From Nipponacmea schrenckii (taxonomy: Eukaryota; Mollusca; Gastropoda; Lottiidae): a stretch of DNA of 64,000 bases. Of the stretch, positions 15,384 to 29,421 are shown piece after piece (position 1 is the stretch's first letter; every line of letters begins with the position of its first letter). The position numbers and the translations under genes were made by a program. The stretch is taken from the NCBI GenBank assembly GCA_030562195.1, contig JAUJPP010000005.1, positions 24,415,106-24,479,105 of the forward strand, in the 5' to 3' direction. Under the pieces are notes generated by a model. The model was not told where the DNA came from. It saw only the letters and a list, made by a program, of their open reading frames with translations, and ran no database searches.

Positions 15384-15396
15384 GAATGATATGAAA

Positions 15397-18189
15397 TGAA
15401 TAACTTCAATACCAAATAACTTAATACCATTTTGCTCTGTTGGGGCAACGCAATATGAGACCAAATTACAGAAGATTTTTGGAGAATATGTATAAAATTA
15501 CACCCACGTCAACTTATATTATGTCTTTTTTAACCATGTTATCTTTTTTAATTAGCAAATCTTTTGTTACCACATGCCAAAAGTTATTGTGCAACAACTA
15601 TAAATCAAAAATGTATGTTTTTTTTCTTTTCGTATTATGGAAAAAAAATGATTCACTCATAAGCGTAGTTTGTCACAGTGCTTATCGTTTAATGAGGAGT
15701 TAAACATAGATATTAGTGATCAAGCTATGTTATTTAATATTTATTAGAGACTTACTTCAGCAACCTATGATAAATAATTTAGAAAAAAAAACAAAAACAA
15801 GATCGATATTAAGATTTTTATCCAGCAGCTTCTCTTATTTTGAAGTTTTCTCAATTTTAATGCAAATAAAGGCGAACGTTCACCAATCAATTGTACCTCC
15901 ATCTTCGATAGGACAGTGTTTAGCTGAGCTAATCGATTTGTTGGTAAAACAACAGATCTATACCGTGCTTGTCATTCTTTGTTATTTGTTTCATATTATG
16001 TTGCTTGCACTATCATAGGTAAAACTCGAATTTAGACTGATTTGATTTTCTTTAGAATATATTCTGGTATATAACAAATACTAAGAGGTAAGTCAGTCTT
16101 TCCAAGTAAATCTATCAGTTAGCATAATTACATGGGTGTTTAGAGCTAGACGAGATATTCCTTTTAGATAGTATCTTTTTTATCAACAGTGAAATGAACA
16201 TTGTTACATCACTCACTTATGGTGGCTAATTTAGGACACAATATATTACATCATAAAGGATGAGCATTTGACATAGCACATTAGAAGACAATTACGGATG
16301 GAATCAGTAATCATTCAATTATTACTAGCAACATAATAAGCCGATATTCTAACGAACTGAGAAATGTTGCAAATCTGTAAAGTCCAGGGTCCTTTTGTAT
16401 AAAAGTTTCTTTTTACTTAAAAGTATAATCACCATAAGTGTTGATTAAATCTAAACCTAAATTATTTTAGTTCTGATAGAATTTATCTTATAGTCAACTT
16501 TGTCGGTCGCGCAATTTTACAATTTTAATCGATTTATTTGAATGTCTAAAATGATCCACCATATTTTCTGTAAAGGGTCTATTTACACAAGCGGGATACC
16601 ATCGGTCATACTTAACTATAATTATTTTCAAGTCCAAAAGCTGTGGGACTATAATTTGTCAGCTTGTAAAACGGATGAAAGGAGACAAACAAATTGTTAC
16701 TCAGCAATAAACAAAATAATCTGTTTATTATTGTTATTTTTTATTAAAAAATCTCCAGCCTTTGATCCATAGAAAACCTTGTATTTTTCGTATTTATCGG
16801 TAAAATGATCCTAGTATTTACTAAAAATCATTATTCTCATCTGGATATTTTTAATTCACTGCCAAATTGAGATGATTTTATTGTTTATTTCTACTGTTTA
16901 TTACAAGTTTTATTTTTTCTAAATCCCTGTTTGTGTCATATTATTTGATTGGTCAGCAGGGGTCACACCACAAGGGCCTCAACTTTAACCTTACAATGGA
17001 GGTCAGGGATTGATAAACACAAGTGGATGCCAAGTGACCTAATTTAGAAGTTTCAAATTGTCATAAATGACATTTAGTTCTATAGTTAATTAATAAGTAT
17101 CATAAACTGAAGAAAGACCCATTGTCGAATCTTTTATAAAACAATTGCTGATCTGCCCTATTTAGGGTCAGAGACTCGCATGCTGATTCAATCTACATGA
17201 GTCGTTTTTTGACTTGAGACTAAACATTTCTGGTTTAAAAAGGATAGATATATAAGCCTGAGTATGTAAAATTGACAGAACAGAATCAGAATGTATGAAA
17301 AGATATGATTTAATGAATGTGTTTGTGTTATTTATATAACATATATATAAGTAACCAGGATTGTTTTCAATTTTTGAGAAACTGAAACACTTTAAATCCA
17401 ACTATTTAGTAGTTGTTATTTCATCCATATTCAGTTCATATATCTAAGAATGTATATATGTATATATATGCACAGGTATATTAACAGGTTAACGCCTTAC
17501 AACGGGACTCTCCTCCCAAACTTAGAAATTGCTCAAACTTATTAAGCAGTGAGCGAAATATACAAAAGTATAACAATGTGCCCTCCCCGGTTATCATCAT
17601 AATGGCTTTATGGTAACTCCTGAACATGGCACAGGAAGTAGGTCTGTATGTCTTTCATTTTCAGTTGATATTTATTATGATATATCAAACATATTAATTT
17701 TATGGTCAAAATAATAAAACAAAGATGTTTGAAGTAAACTCATTACTCGAAAGGAAGCCAGATGCTATTTTATCTTTCCTGTTTCGTCCTTGCTAAAGGA
17801 TCTCCAGAGATCGCCGAGTGCTTCCTCATTCTGATACCATCTTATATTATCTACTAACCACCTACAAAAGTACTCTAAACATGAGACCAATTTTTATGCT
17901 AAATGCGATATATTATGTCATACATGGTGGTCTATGTGATGGTAGTTAAACTTGTTGGAAGAGTATTTTGATTAATTTCGTTTGTTGAGATGCCATCCAA
18001 TGTAAGAATAAACATATGTTTACCATTTTTATTTTGCTAATGAATTTACACAAAGTTTTGAAATGGTTTTGACTTCTGTACTGCAGGATAAATGTAACTA
18101 AGGCTTTGTAGTCAGATATTCACAATTATGGTGTTTCTAGTTTTTCCTGTGATGAAAAATATGGGGTAAATGAGATGTCCTAGGGTAAA
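15397..18189. other. Intergenic, nothing recognised
   Basis: AT-rich. Open frames up to 100 codons (15716-16018) have no domain or splice support. Confidence 0.5.
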
Positions 18190-18372
18190 AATGAAAATGA
18201 AATGAATGGAGTTTTACGCCCTACTCTCCTGTAGGGCTAATGAAGACGGGCAACGTCATGAGGAAAATTTGCCAGGGCAGTGGCATTATCCTACTATTTT
18301 TGCAATTTACAACAGTCGAGGGATCTTAAACGTAACTCAGCCTGTAGCACACCGGCGCCTCGGTTTATCCAA
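18190..18372 (-). mobile_element. SINE family A copy, 5' truncated
   Basis: Shares AATGAATGGAGTTTTACG, CTAATGAAGACGGGCAACG and the CAGCCTGTAGCACAC block with the copy at 15,113, then stops near the CGGTTTATCC block. Confidence 0.7.
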
Positions 18373-18783
18373 AGGGCAATAAGGGAATGATATTAGTTGA
18401 AGTAGTGAAATCGATCGGTTGTCAACATTTTTGCAGGAGGGGGGGGGGGCAATCCATAACCTCTTATCCCCTTACGTAGCTATGGGCTTGGACAGATAAC
18501 CTGTATAATAATGAACAATCTGATCTGTTTACAACAAAACAAAACATTGTTTGATTTGTGATCCATGTCTTTCTTATATAAAAAATAATTAACGTATTAC
18601 AACATCTTACACTGGGTTTAATTTCGACTGACTAGTCAAGTCAGTACACTTATTATCTTATTTGTTAATTATTCGGTTGTTAAAATCAAGGAATGTAATC
18701 TGATAATTTACAAGTCTGTCTGCTACTCAGACGAATTCTGACTAAAATATCACGTGCATAATGTTTATTATTTTTAAAAAGTT

Positions 18784-19100
18784 AGAGCCGCGGCGGCTCT
18801 GAGAGTGAGATGCTTGCCCACTATCCCGGTGCACTAACCAAACGGTTCAATCCCGGCAAAAGTTTACACGAATTTTCGGATTTTTCAACTTTGTTTCCCT
18901 TTATAGTCAGGTCACATTGAAAAAGTGACTTGCCGTTCGGTTGGGACAATAAACCGACGTCCTGTGTGCTGCAGGTCGCACACATTCAAGATCCCTCGAC
19001 AATTTGAAATCGCAAACAAAGTAGGCTAATACCACTGTCGAGGCAAAATGGCCCCTATTGCACACTGCATGGCGTTGCCATTTTTCATTAGTCCTTTAAC
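18784..19100 (+). mobile_element. SINE family A copy with tRNA-like head, 3' truncated
   Basis: The tRNA-like 5' part is best preserved here: GTGCACTAACCAAACGG then GGTTCAATCCCGG (box B). The body continues to CATGGCGTTGCC, and the ATTTC tail is missing. Confidence 0.65.
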
Positions 19101-22100
19101 GAATTTAAGTATCGTTACTTATTTCCAATTATTCTCAAATTTTGGGTGAAAAACTTAACAGATCTGTTAGGAAGTAGAAACAAACTGATTAACATTATTA
19201 AATTCTATAATTATATTTTGTCTCCATTTTAATTGAACAAGATTTATACAAATGTCGTGCACAAGTGACACTCCATTCCCACCAATCAAAATCATTGTTA
19301 TAAGAGTATCGGCAGTCTAATTCGTTTTAATATCGACAGTTGTATCGCCCTGCTTTTGAATAAGATATCGCACCATTCATGGTCGGCTTCTGCATGACGC
19401 ACTGTGATTGGTTTATTAATTATTTATTAAAAGCACGTGATCTTGTTAAAAATTGTTTAGATTACAATTGAGACCTAATTTTGATAAGATTGCTGTAGAA
19501 CCAACAGTCACTTTGTAACAAGCAAAGAAACCAAAATTATGATTGCACAGGGGAAAAGTGAAAACGTGTCTATACGAGTTGTGTAAGATGAATGGCAGGT
19601 CATTAAACTGACTAAAGTAATAAAGAAATAATTCTCCACAATGAAATTATTGTGCTGTCATAAAATATGAGGGATTTCTCGCACAGCAGGTTTTAATTAG
19701 GACAAAAAAATAAAGTGAAAGTTTAGAAAGATTGGGGTTAATAATAACGATATTAACGACTCAACGACTAATTAATTCTAACATACTAGTAACCTCTTTA
19801 TTACCTCGCCCGCCTGGCCGCCATAATTACTTGGCATTATGGGTAATTGGCTTATACAAAATTATTGGCAGGAAAAGACAGAAGAAACGAAATAAATGTG
19901 GAATGTTTAGGTTTAGATTAATATGTTTATTGTTAGTAAGTAATATTGGAATCGTTACGCCTTTGATTCCAATGTCTTTGACAGGAAGACAAGAATTTAG
20001 GTTAATTGAGAATGTTTTGATGAAAAAGAATTTTTCTATTTGTATTATGATACATTATATATTGTTATATTTGTGTTATTCTACTCTTATAATTATTCCA
20101 CCTCTTTTGTAATAGAAGCTTTTTAATCATTTTCATATAGTGTCGACAAAATCAACATTGAAATAAGTGTTAGCCTATTGGTATTGAGGCATTGTTGGGA
20201 TATTGTAGGTTTTTGAACTAAAGATATTAACAGATTGTAGGACCCCTCTTTATCCGGATAAATGACCTTATCAACAACATTTCTAAAAAAATTTAACGTT
20301 CCATAGCAAGTTTCTGTTTCCTTCATTTCAAATTCTTATTTTAATTTTCTTATCTTATTCTATTATGTAACTTGACCAAGTATAAAGAGCGAATCTTTTG
20401 TCCAGTTTCGAAGTGATGTTTTGAGGAAGTCCATTGTATTCACTTGCAATATCTGGATGCATGACCTAATAAAATGACCATCTTCGATCCCAAAATGTTT
20501 AACTTCTATCCATCGAGATAATCAATACAAAGAGATGACGATCAATATTACAAAACAGAATAAGAAGTAACAGCAAATAAATGTTATCATTCCAGAATTC
20601 CTTTGCATTTCCAGTAAAGTTTGACTAGTTTTTTTGCTCTAAACACAACCTTTTGTAAAATTCTTCACACAGAATAAACATCGAAGAATATCTAGCCCAT
20701 GTAAATATTTAGTTTGGAATCCTGATCTTATAAACTCAAGAGTATGTTGTAGAATATACGCAGCCCATGCTTGCTGAAGATGACGTTTGTTATCAACAAA
20801 GTCTCTCTATATAACGAGTCATAATAAACATTTAAATTTATCGATGATCAGTATTATTGGTTGAATAATTTTAAAGAATAAATAACAATAATAGATTTAA
20901 TATTTAATACATTTTTATAATAAATACATTACCTAGGTGAACATCTGCAATAATAAATTATTATCAATATTTCTAATATAATTAATTATTACTTTGATCT
21001 GAACTGTTCATTATCTTTATTGATTGATTGAAAGGATAATTGAAATTATACTTTAAACGTGATTCATATAACTCATGGCTTTCTAACCCCTTTTGGAGTC
21101 TCTATTGGGATCGGGAACTAGTCTGAACACTTTTTGAATGTAGATAATAACGAAATATTACAATAAATTTAATATTTTTGAAGAGTTATGATCTGACGCT
21201 GGTTTCTTCTGAAAACCTTTATGACTGCTGGTTACCAACCACGGTCATTTTTCTGGTAGCTCGTGGTAACCAAAATTCTTAGTTACCAACAATGATGCTT
21301 CTTGTATCGAACATATTATGGTAGCTAATAGTAATTCTTCTGATAATCCAACAGTAGGTTCCTTTGTAGAAGTATGTTTCTGGTTGCTACCAATGATATA
21401 TGTTGCAGTTAACAGCGGTTATTTGGCAGCCAATAGCCATGCTTTTGGTGATACATTTCTTTATGCTTACCACCCAACAAGATTCATGAAACGAATGTAG
21501 AGGCATTTAGTAGCCAATAAAATGATCAAATGATAACAATTAGTATAGCTTCTGAAAAACAACACTTCTGCCTCACACAACCACCACTACAACTATGTTT
21601 AAAACGAATAATTTCAGTACTTTACAAGGTAACATTTCATTGATACTTTCATGTAACCGGATGGTAAGTATATATCAAGTATTTGAGGAATGAAAACATC
21701 AAAAACTTTGTTAATATAAAACGGATCTTCATCCGGAAATACGTAAATATACTAACGAGTGGGGGTGTGTGGGCTTATTGCGGGATATATTCAGAATTAG
21801 TTTATTATGACTAAATATGCATAATGCAATACACAATAAACCATGTTGGGTATTAAGATCCCAGTCTACAATATCAACACAGGGTAACAAGTGCTAGTGT
21901 GGTCTTACTGACGTCATTTCTTACACGTGTGTACCTACCTTCAGTATGCTCCATTGTTTTATTTTGAATGAATCGTGATTTCCATTTTCTTTTACAAATT
22001 TCAAAGATATGACTCGACTTTAGTACTCGTTAAAAATCTCGGGATTTTCTTTCTTTAATTTAATCATGTCCACGCTGTTGCTGAAAGCTGTTATGTAAAG

Positions 22101-25100
22101 GAAAATGGCTTACATCGAAAGAAAGCCCGCTGCCAGAGGGCAGAGGTCCTTATGTTACTTATATACCGTCCCTTGACAGTGACAGATAGTCAGAGTTTAC
22201 GCATAAGAAAAAAATTGAGGTAGTGTCCATGTACAACACTTGTCATTTCTCGCACACAGTTCCCAGGATTAGTTATTCGTTTAAAAGGATAGATGGAAGG
22301 TAGCTATAGTATGGTTAGATTTCAAAATGTACACCATAGGAAATTAAATGTTCAGTCGCATAGACTATCACTATCAGTAATAGATTACTCTCGCAAATAT
22401 TTTTAGACACCCAAGTCTCTTTTAGTGCTAATAGGTACTTGACACGAACCGTCTAGTGGTGTGTGGTACCTGCAACACGTACACACGTGTTTGATTCAGC
22501 TATTCTTGTTATTCGTCTTACTATTGACTAGACAATAATATTAGTATGGAGAACGACGAATCAAAGTGAAAGGGTATTAAAACATTCGATAGGTATATAA
22601 TTGATGTTCTGAAATATATGTATAACTATCGCTAGTACCCTGATAGTTCAAAGACAAACTGCTTTCAATTTCACACTAATTTAAATCCATTTAAAGTAAT
22701 GTCTGGAGACATTTTCTGATGATGATTGGTATGAGAAAAGCTTTCGATCATGAAATGCGCATGAAAATAAATTGTTCAGAATTTAATCTTGCAAATCCTT
22801 AAATGTTTTTGAAAGAAATAGTAGAACAAAAACAGAATGTCCGATTTCAACTATAATCGACAAAGTGTGAAAATGCCAAGCAAAAATCTTAATCTGCCTT
22901 AAATAAAATGGTCCAAAGGTTATTGAGAACCGTGCATCAAGATTTCCAGATTTAATGATCCGTTTGGAATTCTCTGACGCTGCAAGATAATTTCCAACAC
23001 TCCTTGAGCAGAGGGCTTCATTATAACCCGATAATACTAGCAACCATCGTAATTTTGAACCACTATCAAAATTGGTACTTAGTATTTAGGAACAGTACTT
23101 TTCGAGAATATCATAAATATCTAAGCATTCTCAAGGGGCGTCTTTGATTCCTAATCAGTATCATACCATTTAATTTTATAGCCTTTCACTTCCAGTTAAT
23201 ATGTGTTAAATAATAAACCATTGAGGTCACTGACCAGGGGATTTAACATATTATATATAATATTAACACAAAAAGATGAGTAAGAATACATTAAGACTTT
23301 CAATGAGGCGTGAATTTATTAATTAATCATAGAATATGATAGAATTGACTAGAATAAATAATTGGTTGCACATTAATTTATATCATGCTGTCATCTTATA
23401 ATGATTTATTACATTCTATTTTACACATATACAGTGTATACATTCTGAATCAAATTGAGCACCTTTAAAACATCTTTTCATAGACATTTTTCAACCACAA
23501 CTATATATGCCCAATGTGTCCTCATTGTTTGAAAGTTCTGGATAATTGAATTATATATGCTTCACCTTGTGATGTATCGGGTTGCCTTAAATTTATATTT
23601 TTTTTTGTATTTTAGTCCTTTTTTAAAAGAAATAACAGCGACATTTTGAGGATATTAATATGTTATTTTTGTATTTTTGTGATATGGTTAGGTCGAAAAT
23701 TTAATGAATTTAGTAGTTTCACAAATTATCAGACAGGAATGGTTGTATTATGTTGGCTCGTTCCCACATGCCAATTTGAATGTTTTCTCCGATTAAATAA
23801 TTTTTTACTGTATAATTTTTTTTATATAATATTTCAACTAAGCTATCAAATGACATTAGAGTTTAAGAAATGGCATAAGTGTCGTATGAATGTTTGGCCT
23901 GTAGCCGTTAGATTGCATACAAATGAAAAATATTATGTGCACAGTTATTTTGCATGCGGACCACGGTGAAATATTTAGCCATTGTTTTCAACAACTGTTG
24001 TGGACTTGATGTATGTCAACATACCTAGTATTGCCTAGTATTGATCCAGGGTTAGAAATATGATAAAACGGATAAAGAGATAATATGTAACATGTGGATC
24101 AGATATAAATATCGTGTAGAACTATGATTTGAAGATAATATTACATTGGTCATATTTGGGTCACCTCAGGTGATACGAGCAATACTATTGTCTTTAATTC
24201 GATCAACTAATATCCTGAACAGATTGTTTTATACAACTTAGGTTGATTGGTTTATCTTGTCGGCTCTTAACAAGCAATTTCCTAAAAGCATCAAGAGGTC
24301 ATCTTTCTAACACTGGAGGTGATGTCCATGGCAGTTTGTGGAATTGTTAACTACATTTCTGCAAATGACTTCTCCAACCGGAAAATAAAAGTATAGGGTT
24401 TTCATTCAAAGATCCTAATCAATTTAATCTGTGAGATACGAATACTTCCTAATATAGGTTTAAGTTGGTAGGCGAATTTCATCATGATAGGGCCTACAGG
24501 TCAGTGTCCGTAAGAGATTATTGGAAAAGCTCAAGTAGACAGAGTAATATATATTCAATCAACATATGTTAACAATACCTCAATTTTCTTTATGATCAAA
24601 TCATCATTAATACATTGATTAGCCCACACGACTTATAGCCATTTAATATAATTAGAAATATTGTGACTTTGTGGCTCATTACACATTTTCTTCTTTATGA
24701 CCGTTGGAGTCATCCGCCATATAGAAATAGTTCGCTGTTACATCGGAAAATCAGATATAGACAATTTTTACTTTATATAATCAGATATCCAAAATATTTT
24801 CAATAATTATCTCTATGGATGTCTCAATTTTGCAAATATGTAAATCAAAACACATTGAGCACCACAGAGCCTTACGACTCACCTCCTTAGACACAGATAT
24901 GGGCATATTACTACACCAATACATATCGAATCAAACTTGATATTAACAATACAATAATTAAAGATTGTACTTCAACTAATCCTAATAGCTATCAGCTGAT
25001 ACCCCGGGGATTGTATAAACTTCTAAATCTTGTGAATAATTCAATATCCTTTCTTATCAATTTCTCTTTATGCCATTAACACAATAACCTGAATCTATTT

Positions 25101-25598
25101 CACGTTGCTCTCTTGAATTTAATAATTCATATCTTTTTAATCCTACTATAGGATTAGTAATGGTTCTACATCATTAGTCAGAAATCAGTTAATTTGTTTT
25201 TAAATAATATAATACCTTACTCGACCGGTTTCAACAATGACATTTTTGTTTTGAAATTTAATTTATGGGTCAAAGCAATATATTTTTATGTCATATGTAG
25301 GCCTATATATTATTCAAGTAAAAACCCGTCCTTTTGTTATTCAGTGAAGGTTTTGTAATATTATATTTTGATTTAAAACAATTAGGCTACGTTCATAAAC
25401 GTTTCAAGGTTTACTTTAGTCATTTTAACATGGTCTAATTTCACTTCTTTTATTAACAACATAGAGTGATACGGCATTATTTTCTTGTTTTAACGTTATA
25501 TTTTTCGAATATAATTTGTATTTCATGATATTAAAACATTTGGCTATTTGCACAAAACCTGTTTTTCCAGAATTTTGTGGTTCAGCGCTTTCTTCATT
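19101..25598. other. Intergenic, no supported gene
   Basis: AT-rich. Open frames up to 126 codons (19732-20112) are unsupported. A GGTTACC/GGTAACC inverted cluster lies at 21,225-21,290. Confidence 0.5.
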
Positions 25599-25718
25599 AT
25601 GGACAGAACTACCAAGGGCGGAACTGGGAAGTTGGGTGATGTGGAAGAGGGGCAATATGGGAATAATTTCGGGGACAAAAGGAAATGGGCGAAATGGGAA
25701 AACATCGAAATTGTATCG
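25599..25718 (+). CDS. Tail-anchored protein exon 1
   Basis: 40 codons from ATG, Gly/Lys-rich, ending in phase 0. Two donors are possible: GTATCG at 25713 or GTAAAT at 25719. The second is used here. Confidence 0.5.
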
Positions 25719-28700
25719 GTAAATGTTCTTTTGACCATATCACACATGGTTGCAACCTCCGACGTCAACAAGATGTTTGTTTTTTTAACAATCAACGTCA
25801 TCGAATCTGGTGACGTTTTGTTCTACTTCCGGAAAAGGAAATAATAGAATGATTTGCTTTATATAAAAGATTTCAACAGAACCACTAGGCTAGACGCAGA
25901 TTCCAATGATAAAGTCTGAGAAAAAAACCGTTTGGAAGAAATTTCAAAACATTGTTAACTCTCAAATTCATCAAGTTAAACTTGTTAGTGAAACGTCTGA
26001 AAAATTACAACGTTTGAGAAAGGATCTAGAAAAATCAAATGGAAACCGTTCCCATCTAGAGTTTCGCTTGATTTCATACTGTTCTATTCGGATATTACAA
26101 CTATGTAACTATTTATGGACGCAAGAAGAAACAGAAATGTGCAGTACCGAAGATAAAGAAGCAATTAAAAGAGGTGAGCAAAATCTACAGAATTTTTGGG
26201 TTAATAAAAGTCCATAAACGAATTAATTCCATTAAATTAGATCTAGCGTAATACGGTCGATGATCAAAATAATAGCATTGATTAACTGGAACAACAAAAT
26301 GACGGAATTCCAATCAAAGACAGTTAGGCCTATTTTACACTTTACCAACAAGCCGTTTTAAGCACTATCTATGCTAACAATGCCTGTAGCCGCGACACAG
26401 TTCTCAAAAAGGTAAAGCTATATTGTCAAACAATATTTCAGGCGTAATGACATTTGTTCACATAAGCTTATTTTTCAGAACAACGAAATCAATAATCATT
26501 TTTACTCATCATTTCAGAAGTACGGGATAGTTTGTTGAATCTTGAACTACGCCTTGCGAAATACACAGATGAAGTTATTTACAGACACTTCACCGAAAAC
26601 GATATTAAATTTCGAGAAGAAGAAGCACGTTTGTTTGACACTATTGAACATACAATTAGGGTCAGTCAGATTGGAAGATTATGATATATATGTAGGCTAT
26701 GGTCGTGGAATACATTTTGTATCCTATGTTACCCATTTTCATATAAGAGCGTATTAGGCATTTAATACGTCAAAGTTCACGCAAGCTTGGACGCAAAAGT
26801 ATTTGGATATCGCGGATTTCAGACAAATCAAAATTGATTTATTAACAGCGATTATCTGACATATGGAAAAAAAGATTTTGATATTAAAGGGGCCCAGGGG
26901 GTCGTTTTGGGCCTTTGTTACATTTAAACAGTCCTCAGAAATATTCAAGCTCTGAGAAAATCGCAAAATACCTTAAAATATGCCTCAAACAAAAAATTTC
27001 ACTTTTCATTTTTTTTCCGTGCTGTACGCGGCTGTTCTCCAGTCAGTCTGAAAATCGTGTGTCCTGTTGACAAAGTCTACAATTGAAAAATGCGTTGTAG
27101 TCTATTTATATAGATGACCGATATTGCACGACGGGAAGGATAACTCTTTGATTATCAAGACGAACCGTTTTCCAATATGGCGGGAGGTTCGTAATTTCTT
27201 AAGTCATTATGATTTTTCAAACACGGATAATTATGGATACACATGGATTTGAAGGCTCAAATTTCTAAGGTAAGCTCTGTAGACTATTTCTGATTAGCTA
27301 ACCAAAAGATTTCATGTGTTTGAGGCTGTCGGATGATTGTCCGAAACAAATAAAGTCTATGCCCCTTTAAAGTATCACCATTAAAATGTTGGGCATCACT
27401 GTATAATTGTAATAAGATGCAATGCCGTTTCTTTTCTAGAACAATAAGAAACCCGAAATCGACGTCGAGAGTATAAAGGGCAATGTAAATAATGTTTGTG
27501 AGAGAGCACGAGACATTGGGTATAATATAGGGGAGCTAACTCTATCAAATGACATGTCTGAAATATTAAGCATTTTAAAACTACTATCTAAATCCTTATC
27601 AGCGGAAAACACAAGGTGAGTTTAAAGGGAAAGCGTCTTTACAACAGTTAAATTGATGGAAGGGCTCGTGTTACGTAAAAGGTCGATGAACAATAATGCA
27701 CTCTGTTTACCAGGCTGATTTTCAGTTATCTCCTAAAATAGGGATAAAACTTGTATTCACAAGGAGGCTTCTTCTTTAACCCTCTCCGTTAAAACGCACA
27801 TGACGATTTACTTGTTTTGTACATTTTTCTCTTCAACAAATTTCAGAAATTTAACAGAAAATTCTAGGAGTGGACCTAATGCTTGTTTCGAAAACCAATC
27901 CGTTTGCCCGTGTGAAATTCAATCATCGACAACTTCAGAAGTCGAACAAGGTTCTGGTGAAATAGTGGATTTTAGCAGTGAATATACCGGAAGTGAGCTA
28001 TCAGCAGATTGGACTACCGCCAGAACTACAGCTTTACGTATCAAAAACATCCCTAAACTTGATCTCCAATTTTTGGATTCAGAACAAGAAATGGAAGGTG
28101 TTGATCGCAAATATTGTGAGGTCTCTTGTTGGACGTCGAGAACATCATCATGTGTTGAAGAGGAATTATGTGGTCTTAAAGGAGTGAAAGACTATATTCG
28201 AATTTGTGAAACAGTGAATGAGAAAACGGATGTGTCCTCTGTGTACGAATCATTGTCTCCTAGATCAATTCCATCAGACGTTGACTCGGAATCTAGATCA
28301 AGTTCCACAGCGAGCTTTGGTTCCCAGACTATATGTAGGACAGGATCACGTTTAAATCATCCCCATTGTTACGGAAGTTTTACCTTGATTTCAAGGAATC
28401 AGAAAACAGCTGGGCTAGACAGACAAGGCTCATTTACAATGGATGACTTGTCTGATCCTGATTCAAATAAAATAAATACAAGTCATTCTGCTGGATTCGA
28501 AAGCAAACCCCTATTTCATAGAGACAACTTGTCATATAGAAAATTAAGCACAATTTTATCAGGAACTACTCAAACCATCCGAAGGTGGACCACATCCGCC
28601 CCTTTCTATAGGAATACCATATCTCTAATTGTAATACTTTTCCTTTTTCTGTTAAGAATAACTTGGGTTTATTTCAATTGTAACTGTTTAACGAGAAATA

Positions 28701-28804
28701 TTCTATGGAAATCATTCTCTCTTGAATTTGAAAACATAAGTTTTCTACTAGACTTTTTTTTTAGTAATATGGAAATAAAACACCATGGTTTACAACCTGT
28801 TTAA
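25599..28804 (+). CDS. Tail-anchored helical membrane protein with KASH-like C-terminus, five exons
   Basis: Exons 25599-25718, 25900-26173, 26518-26660, 27440-27615, 27847-28804 join in frame to 1,671 nt (556 aa plus stop). Residues about 45-235 are charged and helical with heptad-like leucines, as in spectrin-like or coiled-coil rods. Residues about 240-490 are Ser/Thr-rich and low in order. A single hydrophobic segment lies at about 495-514, followed by a 41-residue tail. The tail carries a Cys at about 518, Asn at +4, Lys at +8 and Ser-Phe at +9/+10, the same spacing as the KASH peptide of nesprins after their membrane segment. The terminal Pro-Pro-Pro of nesprins is absent. A nuclear-envelope or ER tail anchor is inferred; a simple coiled-coil membrane protein is the alternative. 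The start is the first ATG of the open first exon; further 5' exons cannot be excluded. Confidence 0.68.
25900..26173 (+). CDS. Tail-anchored protein exon 2 (helical rod)
   Basis: Follows an ACGCAG acceptor and ends G|GTGAGC in phase 1. Encodes an amphipathic helical stretch such as SEKLQRLRKDLEKSNG and a Cys/Leu-rich helix ending EAIKRGE. Confidence 0.7.
26518..26660 (+). CDS. Tail-anchored protein exon 3 (helical rod)
   Basis: Acceptor CATTTCAG, phase 1 in, phase 0 out at GTCAGT. Encodes RDSLLNLELRLAKYTDEVIY and FREEEARLFDTIEH, both strongly helical. Confidence 0.68.
26884..27370. mobile_element. TTAA MITE in intron 3 of the tail-anchored protein gene
   Basis: Begins TTAAAGGGGCCCAGG and ends GCCCCTTTAA; about 487 bp with a short terminal inverted repeat (10 bp) and no coding capacity. 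Confidence 0.55.
27440..27615 (+). CDS. Tail-anchored protein exon 4 (helical rod)
   Basis: Acceptor TTTTCTAG, donor AG|GTGAGT (phase 2). Encodes a helical segment including SEILSILKLLSKSLSAEN. The MITE at 26,884-27,370 sits in the preceding intron. Confidence 0.72.
27847..28804 (+). CDS. Tail-anchored protein exon 5: Ser-rich region, transmembrane segment, tail
   Basis: Acceptor AATTTCAG. The phase-2 junction rebuilds an AGA codon and enters a 319-codon open stretch. The membrane segment is ISLIVILFLFLLRITWVYF; the tail begins NCNCLTRN and contains KSFSLEFEN. The stop is at 28802-28804. Confidence 0.75.
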
Positions 28805-29421
28805 ACACAAGCCATTTAGTTGTTATTACCTGTTCTGGGAAGTCTGTTGTTGTATCTAAATTTGTAGAATAATTATGCAGAATCGGAAGTGAAATACTTT
28901 ACTTTTCCTTATTTTCTTAATTTATATCAAGAGACCAAGCTTATATTATACACCTACTAGTATCCTATTAGAATATTTCAGTAAGCAATCAAATTAACGC
29001 CTCTTTCTTCCCAAGTGTAGGTTATGCCTTGGTTGTCAAAAGAGCAACTGAGCAGGTCCAATAGCCTACTTTTCAATCTTTTGAATTGTTTAAATTCAAT
29101 TTTGTTTGTGACCTACTTGAAGCCTACATATTACACCAAGCTTTATTATTCTTAGCATTTTTGTTTCACTGCAAATTGTTCGGCAATAGGCCTACTCGGC
29201 AATTTCTGTAAGGCAAAAGGTAGACCCTTTGCCTGCAAATATGTAGCTTGTGGCAAACTCTCAAACAGAGATTTCGTTCCTTGCTGTTCCTTTCTATGTG
29301 ATGTGACTGCAAGCAACAACACATTGTATGAGAATATATTTATCAGTGTCAAGGTATCGGAATAGTATTCAATGTGACGTCATGTTCATAACGTAACTAA
29401 GCTATCTGATAACTCTTCTCA
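28805..29421. other. Gap between the two plus-strand membrane-protein genes
   Basis: Expected to hold the 3' untranslated region of the first gene and the promoter of the second. No AATAAA was found near the first stop, and no TATA box stands out. Confidence 0.4.

Noticed and set aside
19732..20112. 126-codon plus-strand open frame with hydrophobic stretches
   Set aside because: Composition follows the AT-rich background and no homology is recognised.
21225..21290. GGTTACC/GGTAACC inverted motif cluster
   Set aside because: Short and imperfect; no evidence that it belongs to a mobile element or regulatory site.
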